A stretch of 64,000 nucleotides of DNA, taken from positions 62,001-126,000 of the forward strand of contig JAISUR010000016.1 of NCBI GenBank assembly GCA_031271975.1. The letters are read 5' to 3'. The DNA comes from Propionibacteriaceae bacterium (GTDB taxonomy: Bacteria; Actinomycetota; Actinomycetes; Propionibacteriales; Propionibacteriaceae). Shown here piece after piece: positions 10,342-18,871 of the stretch. The position numbers were made by a program, and so were the translations under genes. Numbering within the stretch: the stretch's first letter is position 1; each line of letters starts with the position of its first letter. Below the pieces are notes generated by a model. It saw only the letters and a list, made by a program, of their open reading frames with translations, did not search any database and was not told the origin of the DNA.

Positions 10342-10693
10342 CTCCAGCCCTCCTTTCTGTGATTGCCAGGATCTCCGCATGGAGTGCGGTCCCGGTGTCG
10401 CTGATGTGACCTTGTTCAGTTGTGGGGAAACGAAAAGCCGCCCAATCCAAGCGGACGGGCGGCCTCAAAGGTCGTTGGCTCGACCTCAAGGCCCACTTCT
10501 CGCCTGCTCACTGGAGAAAGCGCGCGCGCATGTAGCCGCGTACGGCATGTCTTTAATCAAGCTGGACACGCGCCTCCTTTCGTTGCAAAGCGTTACAGGA
10601 TTTCAACGAACTTTCCGCTTGTCAAATTGCGGTCGTTGGAGGGTTCCGGCGGCGTCTGGAGGTCCGGAAACGAGTTCGATATGTCGCCCGGTG
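10342..10693. other. 352-bp gap without a convincing gene
   Basis: The gap lies between the HNH start and the FAD-enzyme stop, both on the minus strand. It holds the terminator at 10432-10463 and must contain the HNH promoter between that and 10341. I see no credible protein frame in it. Confidence 0.7.
10432..10463 (-). terminator. Intrinsic terminator of the MFS/FAD-enzyme operon
   Basis: On the minus strand a 7-bp GCCGCCC/GGGCGGC stem with a 13-nt loop is followed by TTTTCGTTT. It lies about 230 bases after the FAD enzyme stop codon. Confidence 0.7.
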
Positions 10694-12007
10694 TCAGCCC
10701 AGGTAGTTTGCGGCCAAGGTGCCCGCATTGTGGCCGCCTACGGCTTCCACTTCTATCGCCCCGGCTGCGGTCTCGAACGCGCAGGCGTAGTAGAGGCCAT
10801 CGGCCAGCCGGAACGGCACGTGGTCGATGTTGGGCGGAAGCTTCGGGTAGGCGCCGCGCCAGACGTGCCGGTGCACCGCGTCGGCTTTCTTGAACACTTT
10901 GGCCAGGAAGTCGTCAGTCAACTCGGTTTCGGCGGAGAACAGCTTGTAGATCTTCTGGTTGTACTGCGGGGAGATGCCGGTGATGCCCAACGACATGAAC
11001 GGCTGGCCGGCAGAGTCGGCCACGAAGAAGTTGCCTGGCAGCGCGGATCCTGGCGCGAGGCCGAAATACTCCGGGTCGAGTTCGCCGACGACCAGGGTGG
11101 TATTGACCGTCTGGTAGGGGTGAACAGGCGGCGGGTTGTCTATCACCAAGTCCAAGTTGGCCATGGCCAACGGCGCCGCTAGCACGACTGCGTCATAAAC
11201 CTGCTTGCCAGCAGCGGTTTCGACCGTCCATTGGCCGCCCGTTGGGGCGATGCGGGTGACGGCCGTGTCCAGCTTCACCTGCGCGCCGACCTTGTCCAAC
11301 GCGCGGGAGAACAGCGTCTTGTTGCCGCCCTTGATCGAGAAGAGATAGCCACCGGCGAGCCCGGCTCCAGCCAGCCCAACTTGGCCCGCCAAGGCGTTCA
11401 ATTCCCCGCCTTGGTTGTACATGTTGTGGACGATTGGCACGACGATGTCGTCGACCATGCGCTGATTCACCTTGTGGCCGCGCAGCCCATCGCCCAGCGT
11501 GACGTGGGTCTCGTCCTCCAAGCCCAGCGCTCGCAGAAGTTGCTGCGGTGACTCGAAAGTGACTCCCGCATCCTGCAGCGCGTAAATCCCAGTCCATTTT
11601 TCGGCCACCTTCTGCACGGCCGTGGTCACGCGCAGCGCGGAGAACGGGCCGACGTGGCGGATGATGCCGAGCGCCATCGACAGCAGCGTTTCACGGCATT
11701 TCACCACGAAGCCCTGCCCCGTCCAGAACCAATACGTCTTGTCGGCCTCCTGGATTCCGGCGGTGTACATGCCTTCTTCGGCGCCGGTCAGCTTCATCAG
11801 GTCCATGATGTGGCGGCCCGTGGAATGCAGAACTGTGCCGCCGATCTCGACGGTCGTGCCCGCGAAGTCGACATCCCAGGCACGGCCACCGGCGTGCGGC
11901 CCGCGTTCGTAGACAGTCAACTCCGCGTCGCCCAGCAACTCGCGCAGGCGCACAGCCGCGTTGGTTCCCGCCGAACCAGCCCCGACAATCGCAACAGACT
12001 TACCCAT
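10694..12007 (-). CDS. FAD-dependent oxidoreductase, prenylcysteine-oxidase/amine-oxidase-like
   Basis: A 437-residue flavoprotein. The N-terminus carries the dinucleotide-binding motif VAIVGAGSAGTNAAVRL and the second FAD motif YERGPHAGGRA, followed by the strand EIGGTVLHS. The C-terminus ends with a FAD-closing segment (YYACAFETAAGAIEVEAVGGHNAG). The middle resembles prenylcysteine lyase/amine-oxidase superfamily proteins; the substrate is not evident. Its ATG overlaps the end of the upstream MFS gene by eight bases, so the two are probably co-expressed and the transporter may move the substrate or product. Confidence 0.85.
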   Translation of the reverse strand: MGKSVAIVGAGSAGTNAAVRLRELLGDAELTVYERGPHAGGRAWDVDFAGTTVEIGGTVLHSTGRHIMDLMKLTGAEEGMYTAGIQEADKTYWFWTGQGFVVKCRETLLSMALGIIRHVGPFSALRVTTAVQKVAEKWTGIYALQDAGVTFESPQQLLRALGLEDETHVTLGDGLRGHKVNQRMVDDIVVPIVHNMYNQGGELNALAGQVGLAGAGLAGGYLFSIKGGNKTLFSRALDKVGAQVKLDTAVTRIAPTGGQWTVETAAGKQVYDAVVLAAPLAMANLDLVIDNPPPVHPYQTVNTTLVVGELDPEYFGLAPGSALPGNFFVADSAGQPFMSLGITGISPQYNQKIYKLFSAETELTDDFLAKVFKKADAVHRHVWRGAYPKLPPNIDHVPFRLADGLYYACAFETAAGAIEVEAVGGHNAGTLAANYLG

Positions 12008-13409
12008 TAGCCACTCCTTCTTTGACCACTTCCGGATCCTTCGTCAACAACCAAATCACAACACCCAGGCCCAGGGCGAGGATGAAGGCCGAAGTCACCC
12101 AAACTACTGTGTAGCCGGTGCCGGTGATCGCGCCGTCGGGCGCCGCCCCCACTTTGAGCAGCGACAGGAACAGCCCGCCGCCGAGGGCGCCGCCGAGCGT
12201 TTGCGCGGAGTTGAACAGGCCGGTGGCCAGGCCATGCGTGCCCTGTGGCGCCCGCTGCGGGATGATGACGGGGATGGCCGCCCCCATGATCCCGAAACCC
12301 AGGCCGGCCAGCACGATGAACAGCGCCAGCTTCAAGATGGAGTTGTCCAATCCCGCCCAGAGCAGAAAACCCACCACCGTGCCCGCGAATCCGACGATCA
12401 GGGACACCTTGGCTCCGATCCGCCCGATGACCAGCGGCAACGCCAACGCGGCGGCGACGGTGGCCACCAGGATCAGGGTCTGGGAAACGGAAATCTGTTC
12501 CGGCCCGAACCCGAAACCGTAGCCGTCGGCGGCGAGGAATGTGGCCAGCGGGGACAGGAATCCGTAGAACACGGCGCCGTAGGCGATTGAGCCCAGATAC
12601 AACGGGCCCAGCTCGCGTGAGAAGAGCACTTTCACGTCTATAGCCGGATGCTCCGCGCGCGCCTCGATGCGGTACCAGAAGAACGCCACCACGGCAGCGG
12701 CAAGCAATGACACCCCTCCGATTGCCGAATCCAGGCCGCCCTCCACGATTTCGACGAAGCCGATGATGGTCAGGAACATCACCACGCCGAGCAGAACGAA
12801 ACCCTTGATGTCCAAGTGCGGATGCGCCCCAGAGACGAACTCGGGCATGACTAGGAAGACCAGCAACACGGCCAGGCCGACACCGATGGGGACGACCCCG
12901 GTAGTCGGCGCCAGCGCGCCGAACGCGCCATAGATGAAGCCGGACGAGCCCGTGCCCACGACCGTGCCAACTGTCAGTGTGGCGATGATCGCCGAAACGG
13001 CGCTGGTGGCCTGCTTGCCGGACGTCTTCGCGTGGACCAATGCGATGTGCAGCGGCAGCCAAACCGCTATCGGCCCGTTGAGGAAACGGCCGAACAGCAC
13101 CAGCGGCCAAGATCCGAGCGTCGCGCCGGCCCAGATCAGCAAGGTGGCGGCGAACACTGTGGAGATGACGCAGCGCAACACGATGCGGTAGCCCTTGATG
13201 TCACCGAGCCGGGTCAAGAAGGGGACGAACAGTGCGGCGACGGCCGTGGGGATGATGTTGAAAAGAGTCAGCCCGGAGGCGTCCACCGAAAGGTGCTCTC
13301 CGAACTTCGGGATGAGTGGCTCATAAAAGCCCTGGGTGAATCCGGAAACGAATTCGATGACGACGATGGTCAAGACGAGGGCGAACGCCTCTTTGCTGAG
13401 TTTGCGCAC
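12000..13409 (-). CDS. Major facilitator superfamily transporter
   Basis: A 469-residue polytopic protein with about 14 hydrophobic segments, in the drug:H+ antiporter size class. The loop-2/3 motif appears as FLTRLGDIKGYRIVLR, and GRFLNGPIAVWLPL marks the fourth helix. GTG at 13409 is used as the start; the preceding GAAAG is a weak ribosome site. It overlaps the FAD-enzyme gene downstream, which suggests one transport/oxidation unit. The substrate is unknown. Confidence 0.88.
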   Translation of the reverse strand: MRKLSKEAFALVLTIVVIEFVSGFTQGFYEPLIPKFGEHLSVDASGLTLFNIIPTAVAALFVPFLTRLGDIKGYRIVLRCVISTVFAATLLIWAGATLGSWPLVLFGRFLNGPIAVWLPLHIALVHAKTSGKQATSAVSAIIATLTVGTVVGTGSSGFIYGAFGALAPTTGVVPIGVGLAVLLVFLVMPEFVSGAHPHLDIKGFVLLGVVMFLTIIGFVEIVEGGLDSAIGGVSLLAAAVVAFFWYRIEARAEHPAIDVKVLFSRELGPLYLGSIAYGAVFYGFLSPLATFLAADGYGFGFGPEQISVSQTLILVATVAAALALPLVIGRIGAKVSLIVGFAGTVVGFLLWAGLDNSILKLALFIVLAGLGFGIMGAAIPVIIPQRAPQGTHGLATGLFNSAQTLGGALGGGLFLSLLKVGAAPDGAITGTGYTVVWVTSAFILALGLGVVIWLLTKDPEVVKEGVANG

Positions 13410-13638
13410 TGGAGTTTCTTTCGTGTTGTCGGGTGGGAAAAGAGCGGACGCACGCCTCAGTCAGCGCGCGCCCCCGCGACAACAGCAGCCGCGCGGAACA
13501 ATCTGGGACTGCATGCCGAGAGTGTATCCCACGAAGCCGGGTCCGTGTTCGCCGCGGCCTCATTTGTCTGCCGGGCGCAGACCCGCGCCCTGGCAGCCGC
13601 ACCTAGAGTCTTGGACAAGATCCGATCCAGGAGGTCCA

Positions 13639-14193
13639 ATGAAACGTCTATTCGCTCTAGCCAGCGCCGCGTTGATCGGCTTGTCGCTGACCGCTTGCGG
13701 CGGTCCTGCCCAGCCGTCCAGCACCGCTTCCGCAGTCCCGGTCGCAGCGCAGAATTCTGAGCCTGCTCCCGCCGCCAAGTCGGTCGCGCCCGAACCAGCG
13801 ACTCCGGATGTCCCCGCCGAGTCCGTCAACAAGGACAAGCTCGAAGGCCGTTGGGAGTTCAAGAACGCCTACACGGTCGGCTTCGGCACGCCGGATTCCG
13901 TGAAGAAGCTCGACATACAGGTCATGGGTCTCCGGTTCAAGGGGGACGCGGTCAACGTGTTCGTCGTGATGACTGGAGGGCTCGCCGGCTACTTCGACGT
14001 CGAGTACGGCATGGATTACACCTTCGCCGGGGACGAGACCATTAACTTCACCAACAGCAACGGCGCGCAGATGTTCGTCCAGATCAAGAAGAAGTGGGTG
14101 CCGCTGACTGGCGTCGTCGCTTTCTCGGGCAAGACGATGACCATCGCCTTGGAAGACGGCACCATGCTCAAGGCCACCCAGCCGGACAGCTGA
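13639..14193 (+). CDS. Small lipoprotein of unknown function
   Basis: A 184-residue predicted lipoprotein. AGGAGG lies just before the ATG at 13639, and the signal peptide MKRLFALASAALIGLSLTAC ends in lipobox LTAC with Cys20. A Ser/Ala/Pro-rich linker (about 21-60) leads to a compact domain (about 65-184) beginning LEGRWEFKNAYTV and ending in strand-turn-strand segments (MTIALEDGTMLKATQPDS), like lipocalin-type or surface-binding domains. It is followed after 44 bases by the YibE/F gene on the same strand. Confidence 0.8.
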   Translation: MKRLFALASAALIGLSLTACGGPAQPSSTASAVPVAAQNSEPAPAAKSVAPEPATPDVPAESVNKDKLEGRWEFKNAYTVGFGTPDSVKKLDIQVMGLRFKGDAVNVFVVMTGGLAGYFDVEYGMDYTFAGDETINFTNSNGAQMFVQIKKKWVPLTGVVAFSGKTMTIALEDGTMLKATQPDS

Positions 14194-14225
14194 GCCGTAC
14201 ACGGCAACTCGTAAACACACCCACT

Positions 14226-14231
14226 AACATC
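14226..14231 (+). promoter_or_regulatory. Candidate -10 box (TAACAT) for a leaderless YibE/F gene
   Basis: TAACAT ends seven bases before the ATG at 14238, and there is no Shine-Dalgarno sequence. This fits a transcript that starts at or next to the start codon. Confidence 0.5.
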
Positions 14232-14237
14232 GACCCC

Positions 14238-15398
14238 ATGCACGCCCATTCGCATTCGGACGCTCCCGCAGCCGCTAGTCGCACAGTCAAATTCGTCTTG
14301 GCGGGAGTCATGGCGGTGCTGTTCGCCGTGACCGCCGTGGGAGTGGCGTGGCTGTGGCCGGGGCCGGGCGAGGCGGTCGAGAAACGCGCTTGGCTGGACG
14401 AGGGGGCCCAACTCGTTTCGGGCACCCTCGTCGCCGTGTACCCCGACCGGGAAGAAGGGCAGTTGGATGTCCTGCTGGACACCGGGGAGACCGTGATCGC
14501 GCAGGCGAGTTCCGGGGTGCCTTCCGAATCGATGCGCCCCGGAGATTCAGTCCAGCTCATCTCATTCACCGATGAAGCCAACCCCACCGCCGGCTCGGGT
14601 TACATCTTCTTCGACTATCACCGCGAGTGGCCGATGGTGGCGCTCGCGGTCCTTTTCATCATCGTGGTGCTGGCGGTGGCCCGGCTGAAAGGCCTGCTGG
14701 CGGTCGTCGGCCTGGCGGGGGCGCTGACCATGGTGTGGGTGTTCACGCTCCCGGCCCTCACCGCGGGCAAGAATCCGCTGTTGGTCGCGCTGGTGACCGC
14801 CAGTTCGGTGTTGTTCATCGTGATCTACCTCGCCCATGGCGTCTCGGTGAAGTCCACGACGGCGCTGCTCGGCACATTTGCCGGGATCGCCGTGGTCACC
14901 GGCCTGGCCTGGCTGGCCATTGGGGCTGCCAAGCTCACCCCGCTCGTCCATGAAGAAATGACCGAGCTCACCTGGGCGGCCCCGGCCGCCGATGTCAACG
15001 GCGTCCTGCTTTGCGGCATGGTGCTTGCGGGCGTCGGCGTGCTGAACGACGTCACCATCACCCAGGCCTCGGCAGTGTGGGAACTCCGGGCGGCGGCGCC
15101 CAACGACGGCCGCCTCGAACTGTTCTCCCGGGCCATGCGCATCGGACGCGACCACATCGCCTCCACCGTCTACACCATCGCGTTCGCCTACGTCGGCACG
15201 TCGCTGAGCCTGTTGGCTGTGGCATCCACCCTCGACTTCAGCTTGACCAGTCTCCTCACCTTCGAGGACATCGCCGAAGAGCTCATTCCGACGCTGGTGG
15301 CCTCCATTGGGCTGGTGCTCGCCATTCCGCTGACCACGGGCCTGGGTGCGTGGCTTGCCGGCAGGGCGGCGCCGGCGGCAGAAACCAGCGCCAGCTAG
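14238..15398 (+). CDS. YibE/F-family membrane protein
   Basis: A 386-residue integral membrane protein of the YibE/F family, whose biochemical role is not established. After a His-rich cytoplasmic start (MHAHSHSD) there is one helix (about 20-42), an outer beta-type domain (about 50-130, with VLLDTGETVIAQ), then about seven more helices. The family signatures PLVHEEMTELTWAAPAADVNGVLLCGMVLAGVGVLNDVT and MRIGRDHIASTVYTIAFAYVG are clear. The frame is open upstream, but the ATG at 14238 with a TAACAT box is the better start. Its stop codon overlaps the convergent RlmA stop (shared CTAG). Confidence 0.88.
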   Translation: MHAHSHSDAPAAASRTVKFVLAGVMAVLFAVTAVGVAWLWPGPGEAVEKRAWLDEGAQLVSGTLVAVYPDREEGQLDVLLDTGETVIAQASSGVPSESMRPGDSVQLISFTDEANPTAGSGYIFFDYHREWPMVALAVLFIIVVLAVARLKGLLAVVGLAGALTMVWVFTLPALTAGKNPLLVALVTASSVLFIVIYLAHGVSVKSTTALLGTFAGIAVVTGLAWLAIGAAKLTPLVHEEMTELTWAAPAADVNGVLLCGMVLAGVGVLNDVTITQASAVWELRAAAPNDGRLELFSRAMRIGRDHIASTVYTIAFAYVGTSLSLLAVASTLDFSLTSLLTFEDIAEELIPTLVASIGLVLAIPLTTGLGAWLAGRAAPAAETSAS

Positions 15399-16219
15399 CC
15401 GGCCTTCCTTTCCAGCATGTGCACTGTGATGTCAACGTGGTCTTCGATGCTGGCCGCCGGGTGGCTGGTGGGATGGAACGCGTTGGGGCCCATGGCGATC
15501 ACGTCGCTGGCCAGCTCGGCGTCGAGCGCCACCGGATACCGGACTGTTTGCGAGTCGGTTATCCGGAACGGGCCCGATTCCAGTTGTTTCTCCTTGTGTT
15601 CGGCGATGTCCAGCAATTCGTCGCGGGATCGCAAGGCGGCCAGGTGGCCGGAGTTCGGGGTCACGACGATGAGCCGGCCTTCGGGGTGCAGCGCTCGCGC
15701 GAACTCGGCGAGGTTCCGCGGGGCGAATACACACAGGATCAAACCAACGGACTGGTCGCAGATCGGCAGCGCCTGCCACACGTCGGCGACCACGCTGGCG
15801 ATCAACGGCGACGCCTGTGCGGCCGCCCGGGCCGCGGCGGTTGAGACGTCAAGGGCGATGCCCGCGGCACCGTACGGATCTACCACCTCGCGCAGGTAGT
15901 AGGCAGTTCCCGCACCCACTTCCAGTGCCGGATTGTCGACCGACAGGCACAAATCGCTGGTCGGTTGGCGCAAGGCTTGGGCTACGGGAGCGAAAACGCC
16001 GGCCTGGTGGACCCGCCCGCGGGCGGCCACCATGCCGGCGTTGTCAGCGTTGCGCGGCTGGGCGCTGCCCAGCAGGTTCAGGAAACCCTGCCGGGCGATG
16101 TCGAAACAATGCCCATTGGCGCATGTCGCCGTCTTGTCGCCGATGAACAGGGCTTTGGTCGCGATGCCCGGCCGCAAGCAGACCGGGCAGGCCAGGAAGC
16201 CCTGCGCAACCGAGATCAC
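15395..16219 (-). CDS. rlmA: 23S rRNA (guanine-N1) methyltransferase, RlmA family
   Basis: A 274-residue SAM-dependent enzyme expected to methylate a guanine in helix 35 of 23S rRNA (G745 or G748 in E. coli numbering). The N-terminal zinc ribbon uses CPVC at residues 11-14 and CANGH near 33-37. The SAM-binding motif is LEVGAGTAYYLREV (about 100-113). GHCFDIARQGFLNLL and DNAGMVAARGRVHQAGVFAPVA are characteristic of RlmA/TlrB-type proteins. GTG at 16219 is taken as the start; it follows the hsp20 stop by six bases, so it may be read from the heat-shock promoter. Confidence 0.9.
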   Translation of the reverse strand: MISVAQGFLACPVCLRPGIATKALFIGDKTATCANGHCFDIARQGFLNLLGSAQPRNADNAGMVAARGRVHQAGVFAPVAQALRQPTSDLCLSVDNPALEVGAGTAYYLREVVDPYGAAGIALDVSTAAARAAAQASPLIASVVADVWQALPICDQSVGLILCVFAPRNLAEFARALHPEGRLIVVTPNSGHLAALRSRDELLDIAEHKEKQLESGPFRITDSQTVRYPVALDAELASDVIAMGPNAFHPTSHPAASIEDHVDITVHMLERKAG

Positions 16220-16225
16220 GGCGAG

Positions 16226-16657
16226 TTAGTCTGCCACAGATCCTTCGATCTGCTGGGCCGAATCAGCATGGCTCACGGAGATCTTCCGCGGCTTGGCCTC
16301 TTCGGCCACTGGAATCTGCAGCGTCAGCACGCCGTCGGCGTAGTTGGCGGCGATCTTGTCCAGCGCCACCCCGTAGCCCAGAGTCAGTTGCCGGGCGAAT
16401 GTGCCGGCGGGGCGCTCCCGCACCAGCCACTTCTGCTCGCCATTCTGCACGGAGGCGCGCTCGGCGCGAATAGTCAAGGTGCGCTCGTCGACGTCAACGT
16501 CGATGGAAGCCGGATCCACGCCAGGCAGGTCGATCTTGGCCACGAACGAGTCGCCTTCCCGGTACAGATCCATCGGCATCGCAGTGCTCGCCGGAGTCCT
16601 GTTGAAGTCTCCGAACCAGCGGTCTACTTCGCGGAATGGGTCGAATGCACGTGCCAT
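16226..16657 (-). CDS. Small heat-shock protein, Hsp20/alpha-crystallin family
   Basis: A 143-residue ATP-independent chaperone. The alpha-crystallin domain occupies residues about 30-125, with the strand LPGVDPASIDVDVDERTLTIRAER, the motif FARQLTLGYGVALDKIAANYADGVLTLQIPV close to the family consensus, and an N-terminus (FDPFREVDRWFGDF) typical of the class. AAGGAG precedes the ATG at 16657; the longer frame to 16747 would read through the promoter and operators and is rejected. A CIRCE element and a HAIR-like element upstream indicate repression by both HrcA and HspR. Confidence 0.95.
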   Translation of the reverse strand: MARAFDPFREVDRWFGDFNRTPASTAMPMDLYREGDSFVAKIDLPGVDPASIDVDVDERTLTIRAERASVQNGEQKWLVRERPAGTFARQLTLGYGVALDKIAANYADGVLTLQIPVAEEAKPRKISVSHADSAQQIEGSVAD

Positions 16658-16683
16658 GGTGATAGCTCTCCTTCGGTATGTCG

Positions 16684-16710
16684 TTAGCACTCGGACCTCC
16701 CGAGTGCTAA
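16684..16710 (-). promoter_or_regulatory. CIRCE operator (HrcA binding site)
   Basis: TTAGCACTC-N9-GAGTGCTAA is a perfect match to the CIRCE consensus. It lies just downstream of the proposed -10 box of hsp20 and covers the expected transcription start, so bound HrcA would block initiation. Confidence 0.95.
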
Positions 16711-16714
16711 TACG

Positions 16715-16743
16715 AGTATGCAACGGACTCGCGCCGAAATCAA
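16715..16743 (-). promoter_or_regulatory. hsp20 promoter
   Basis: On the minus strand TTGATT (16743-16738) and CATACT (16720-16715) are separated by 17 bases, a fair vegetative promoter. It sits exactly between the HAIR-like box upstream and the CIRCE box downstream. Confidence 0.65.
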
Positions 16744-16748
16744 GCAAG

Positions 16749-16767
16749 TTGAGTCAATAAGACTCAA
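16749..16767 (-). promoter_or_regulatory. HAIR-like operator (HspR binding site)
   Basis: TTGAGT-N7-ACTCAA matches the core of the HspR inverted repeat CTTGAGT-N7-ACTCAAG. Only the outermost pair differs (G/C instead of C/G). The palindrome extends to 10-bp arms (16746-16770) and lies directly upstream of the proposed -35 box. Confidence 0.8.
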
Positions 16768-16808
16768 CTTTGTTCGGGAACAGATCCATCCGCTGCGGTC
16801 GGGATGAA

Positions 16809-18632
16809 TCAGGCCGCTCGCACCAGGCCCATCAGGTAGCGCATCACGTCGCCACGGCTGATCGTCCCGACCACCTGCCCATCCTGGGTCACCGGGAGCT
16901 TGTTCAGCTTGCGCTCGGCGAACAGACGGCAGATTTCGGGCAACTCGGTACTGCGGTCCACCGAGATCGGGTGTCGGATGGCCACGTCCATGATGTTGGC
17001 CTGCAACAACTCGTCCGCCTTCGCCCGGAAGTCCTTGTCATCGGGCAGCACAGCCGAGAATCCGTCCGTCACGACGCGGGCGTCATGCCGTCCCAGGTAG
17101 CGCAGCAGCCGGCCATCCGTGATCAGTCCCACCAGGTTGCCCTCCTTGTCCACCACGGAGATGCCGCTGGTCTTGTATTCGATGAGCTTGTCGATGACGT
17201 CGGCCAGCGACGCGGTGGACTCGATCGTGTAGGGCGGTGTGCGCATGGCCTGGTCCAGGTCGAACTCCGCCACTTGGGCGGGCCCCTTCTTCTTGTCCCA
17301 CACCCGCACGACCACGATCACGACGCAAAGCACCGCGATGCCGAAGCTCACCCAGTAGGCGGCCACGATCCCGGTCAACTCGCTGCCGGACGAGCCGTGG
17401 AACAGCGACATCACAGTGACCATCACCGCCGTGCCGAACGTCGCGGCGATCATGCGCAACGTGCTGGAAACCGCGTTGCCGTGGCTCAACAGCTTGTTGC
17501 CCAGCTTCTCAATCGCCCACAAGTTGATCGGTGTGTTGGCGAGCATCAGGCCCACCGAGCGCACACAGAACGTCGTGATGATGAACCACAGCGGAGTGTC
17601 GTCGCCGAACAGCGCCATGCCCAGCGAGCCGATCATCAGCAGCGAGACCCCGCTGATCGTCAGGTAGCGGGAACCGAAACGGTCGTGCAGGTTGCCTGCG
17701 AAGTAGCCGACGATGGCGCCCATGACCGCCCCTGGCATCATCACAATCCCGGAAATGGTCGCCGACATGCCCCGCACATTCTGGATGTACAGCGGGAGGG
17801 TCACCGCGGCGGCCGTCAGCGAGGCGGAAACCAGCATCGCCACGATTGTCCCGGTCAGAAACTGCTTATCCGCCAACACGCGCAACTGCAGGACCGGCGT
17901 ATCCATGTGCAACTGGCGGCGCGCGAAGAACACCAACACGGCGGCGCCGAAGGCGATGGTGAGCACGCCCGCCACCGGCTGGTTGCCCACCTCAGACAGG
18001 CCATACAGCAGCGCGAACAAGCCGATGGAACACAGCGCCAGCGACAGCTTGTCCAGCTTCGGCCGTGTCAGTTCGCCCACGTCTGTGAGCCACAGTCCCC
18101 CCAGCACGAGAATCACCAGCGCCAGAAAAGCCATGATGAAGAACATGAGGTGCCAGCCGACGGAGTCGGTCAGGATGCCGGACACCACCGGCCCGATCGC
18201 TGGCGCGAACATCGTCACCAGCGTGAACAGGCCCATCGCCGCGCCGCGCCTTTCCCGCGGGAACACCAGCATCATGATCGTGATCGACATCGGCATCAGC
18301 ACGCCCGCGCACACGGCGGTGAGCAACCGCCCGGCCAGCACCAGCGCGAAGTTCGCCCCCCAGCCCGCGAGCAGGCTGCCCGCCACGAACAGCCCGAAGA
18401 TGGACATGAAGAGCTTGCGTGTGGAGAACCTGTCCATGAGGAATGCGGTGACCGGGATTACCAGCGCGTTCACCAGCGTGAACCCGGAGATCAGCCACTG
18501 CGCGGTGGTCGCGGACACACGCAACTCGGCCATTATCGCGGGCAAGGCGGGGTTCAACAGCGTCTGGCACAGCACAGACACAAATGCCCCCGCGACCAGC
18601 ACCGCGACAGTGATGCGTTGCTTCTTGACCAT
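16809..18632 (-). CDS. MFS transporter (DHA2-like) fused to a C-terminal CBS-domain pair
   Basis: A 607-residue protein. Residues about 1-455 form a 14-helix drug:H+ antiporter-type transporter, with PALPAIMAELRVSATTAQWLISGFTLVNA and FPRERRGAAMGLFTLVTMFAPAIGPVVSG as DHA2 signatures. Residues about 478-605 form two CBS units (TIESTASLADVIDKLIEYKTSGISVVDKEGNLVGLITDGRLLRYLG and HPISVDRSTELPEICRLFAERKLNKLPVTQDGQVVGTISRGDVMRYL). CBS pairs bind adenosyl ligands, so transport may respond to nucleotide status. AAGGGAG precedes the ATG. Substrate unknown. Confidence 0.92.
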   Translation of the reverse strand: MVKKQRITVAVLVAGAFVSVLCQTLLNPALPAIMAELRVSATTAQWLISGFTLVNALVIPVTAFLMDRFSTRKLFMSIFGLFVAGSLLAGWGANFALVLAGRLLTAVCAGVLMPMSITIMMLVFPRERRGAAMGLFTLVTMFAPAIGPVVSGILTDSVGWHLMFFIMAFLALVILVLGGLWLTDVGELTRPKLDKLSLALCSIGLFALLYGLSEVGNQPVAGVLTIAFGAAVLVFFARRQLHMDTPVLQLRVLADKQFLTGTIVAMLVSASLTAAAVTLPLYIQNVRGMSATISGIVMMPGAVMGAIVGYFAGNLHDRFGSRYLTISGVSLLMIGSLGMALFGDDTPLWFIITTFCVRSVGLMLANTPINLWAIEKLGNKLLSHGNAVSSTLRMIAATFGTAVMVTVMSLFHGSSGSELTGIVAAYWVSFGIAVLCVVIVVVRVWDKKKGPAQVAEFDLDQAMRTPPYTIESTASLADVIDKLIEYKTSGISVVDKEGNLVGLITDGRLLRYLGRHDARVVTDGFSAVLPDDKDFRAKADELLQANIMDVAIRHPISVDRSTELPEICRLFAERKLNKLPVTQDGQVVGTISRGDVMRYLMGLVRAA

Positions 18633-18871
18633 TAATGACTCCCTTGGACTTGACTCGGATCACGGCAACCCGGTGGAACGCCGGAAGGCCGTTGGACAGC
18701 TTGTTTGGCAGGTGCGACCGATGGGGACCTGCAAGCAAACAACGCTATCACCAGTTGCCAAACGGCGTGCGGCGAATCGTAACGTCTTGGTTTCGAATTC
18801 CGCGGTCGCTTGAATGAGGGAAACCTGCGCAGCAGCATGGGGGCAAGTACCCCGGAATGATCGGATGAGAC

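Noticed and set aside
10411-10425. 15-base match CTTGTTCAGTTGTGG, also at 44952-44966
   Set aside because: A match of this length is expected by chance in 64 kb; distances to the genes differ and the first lies at no clear promoter.
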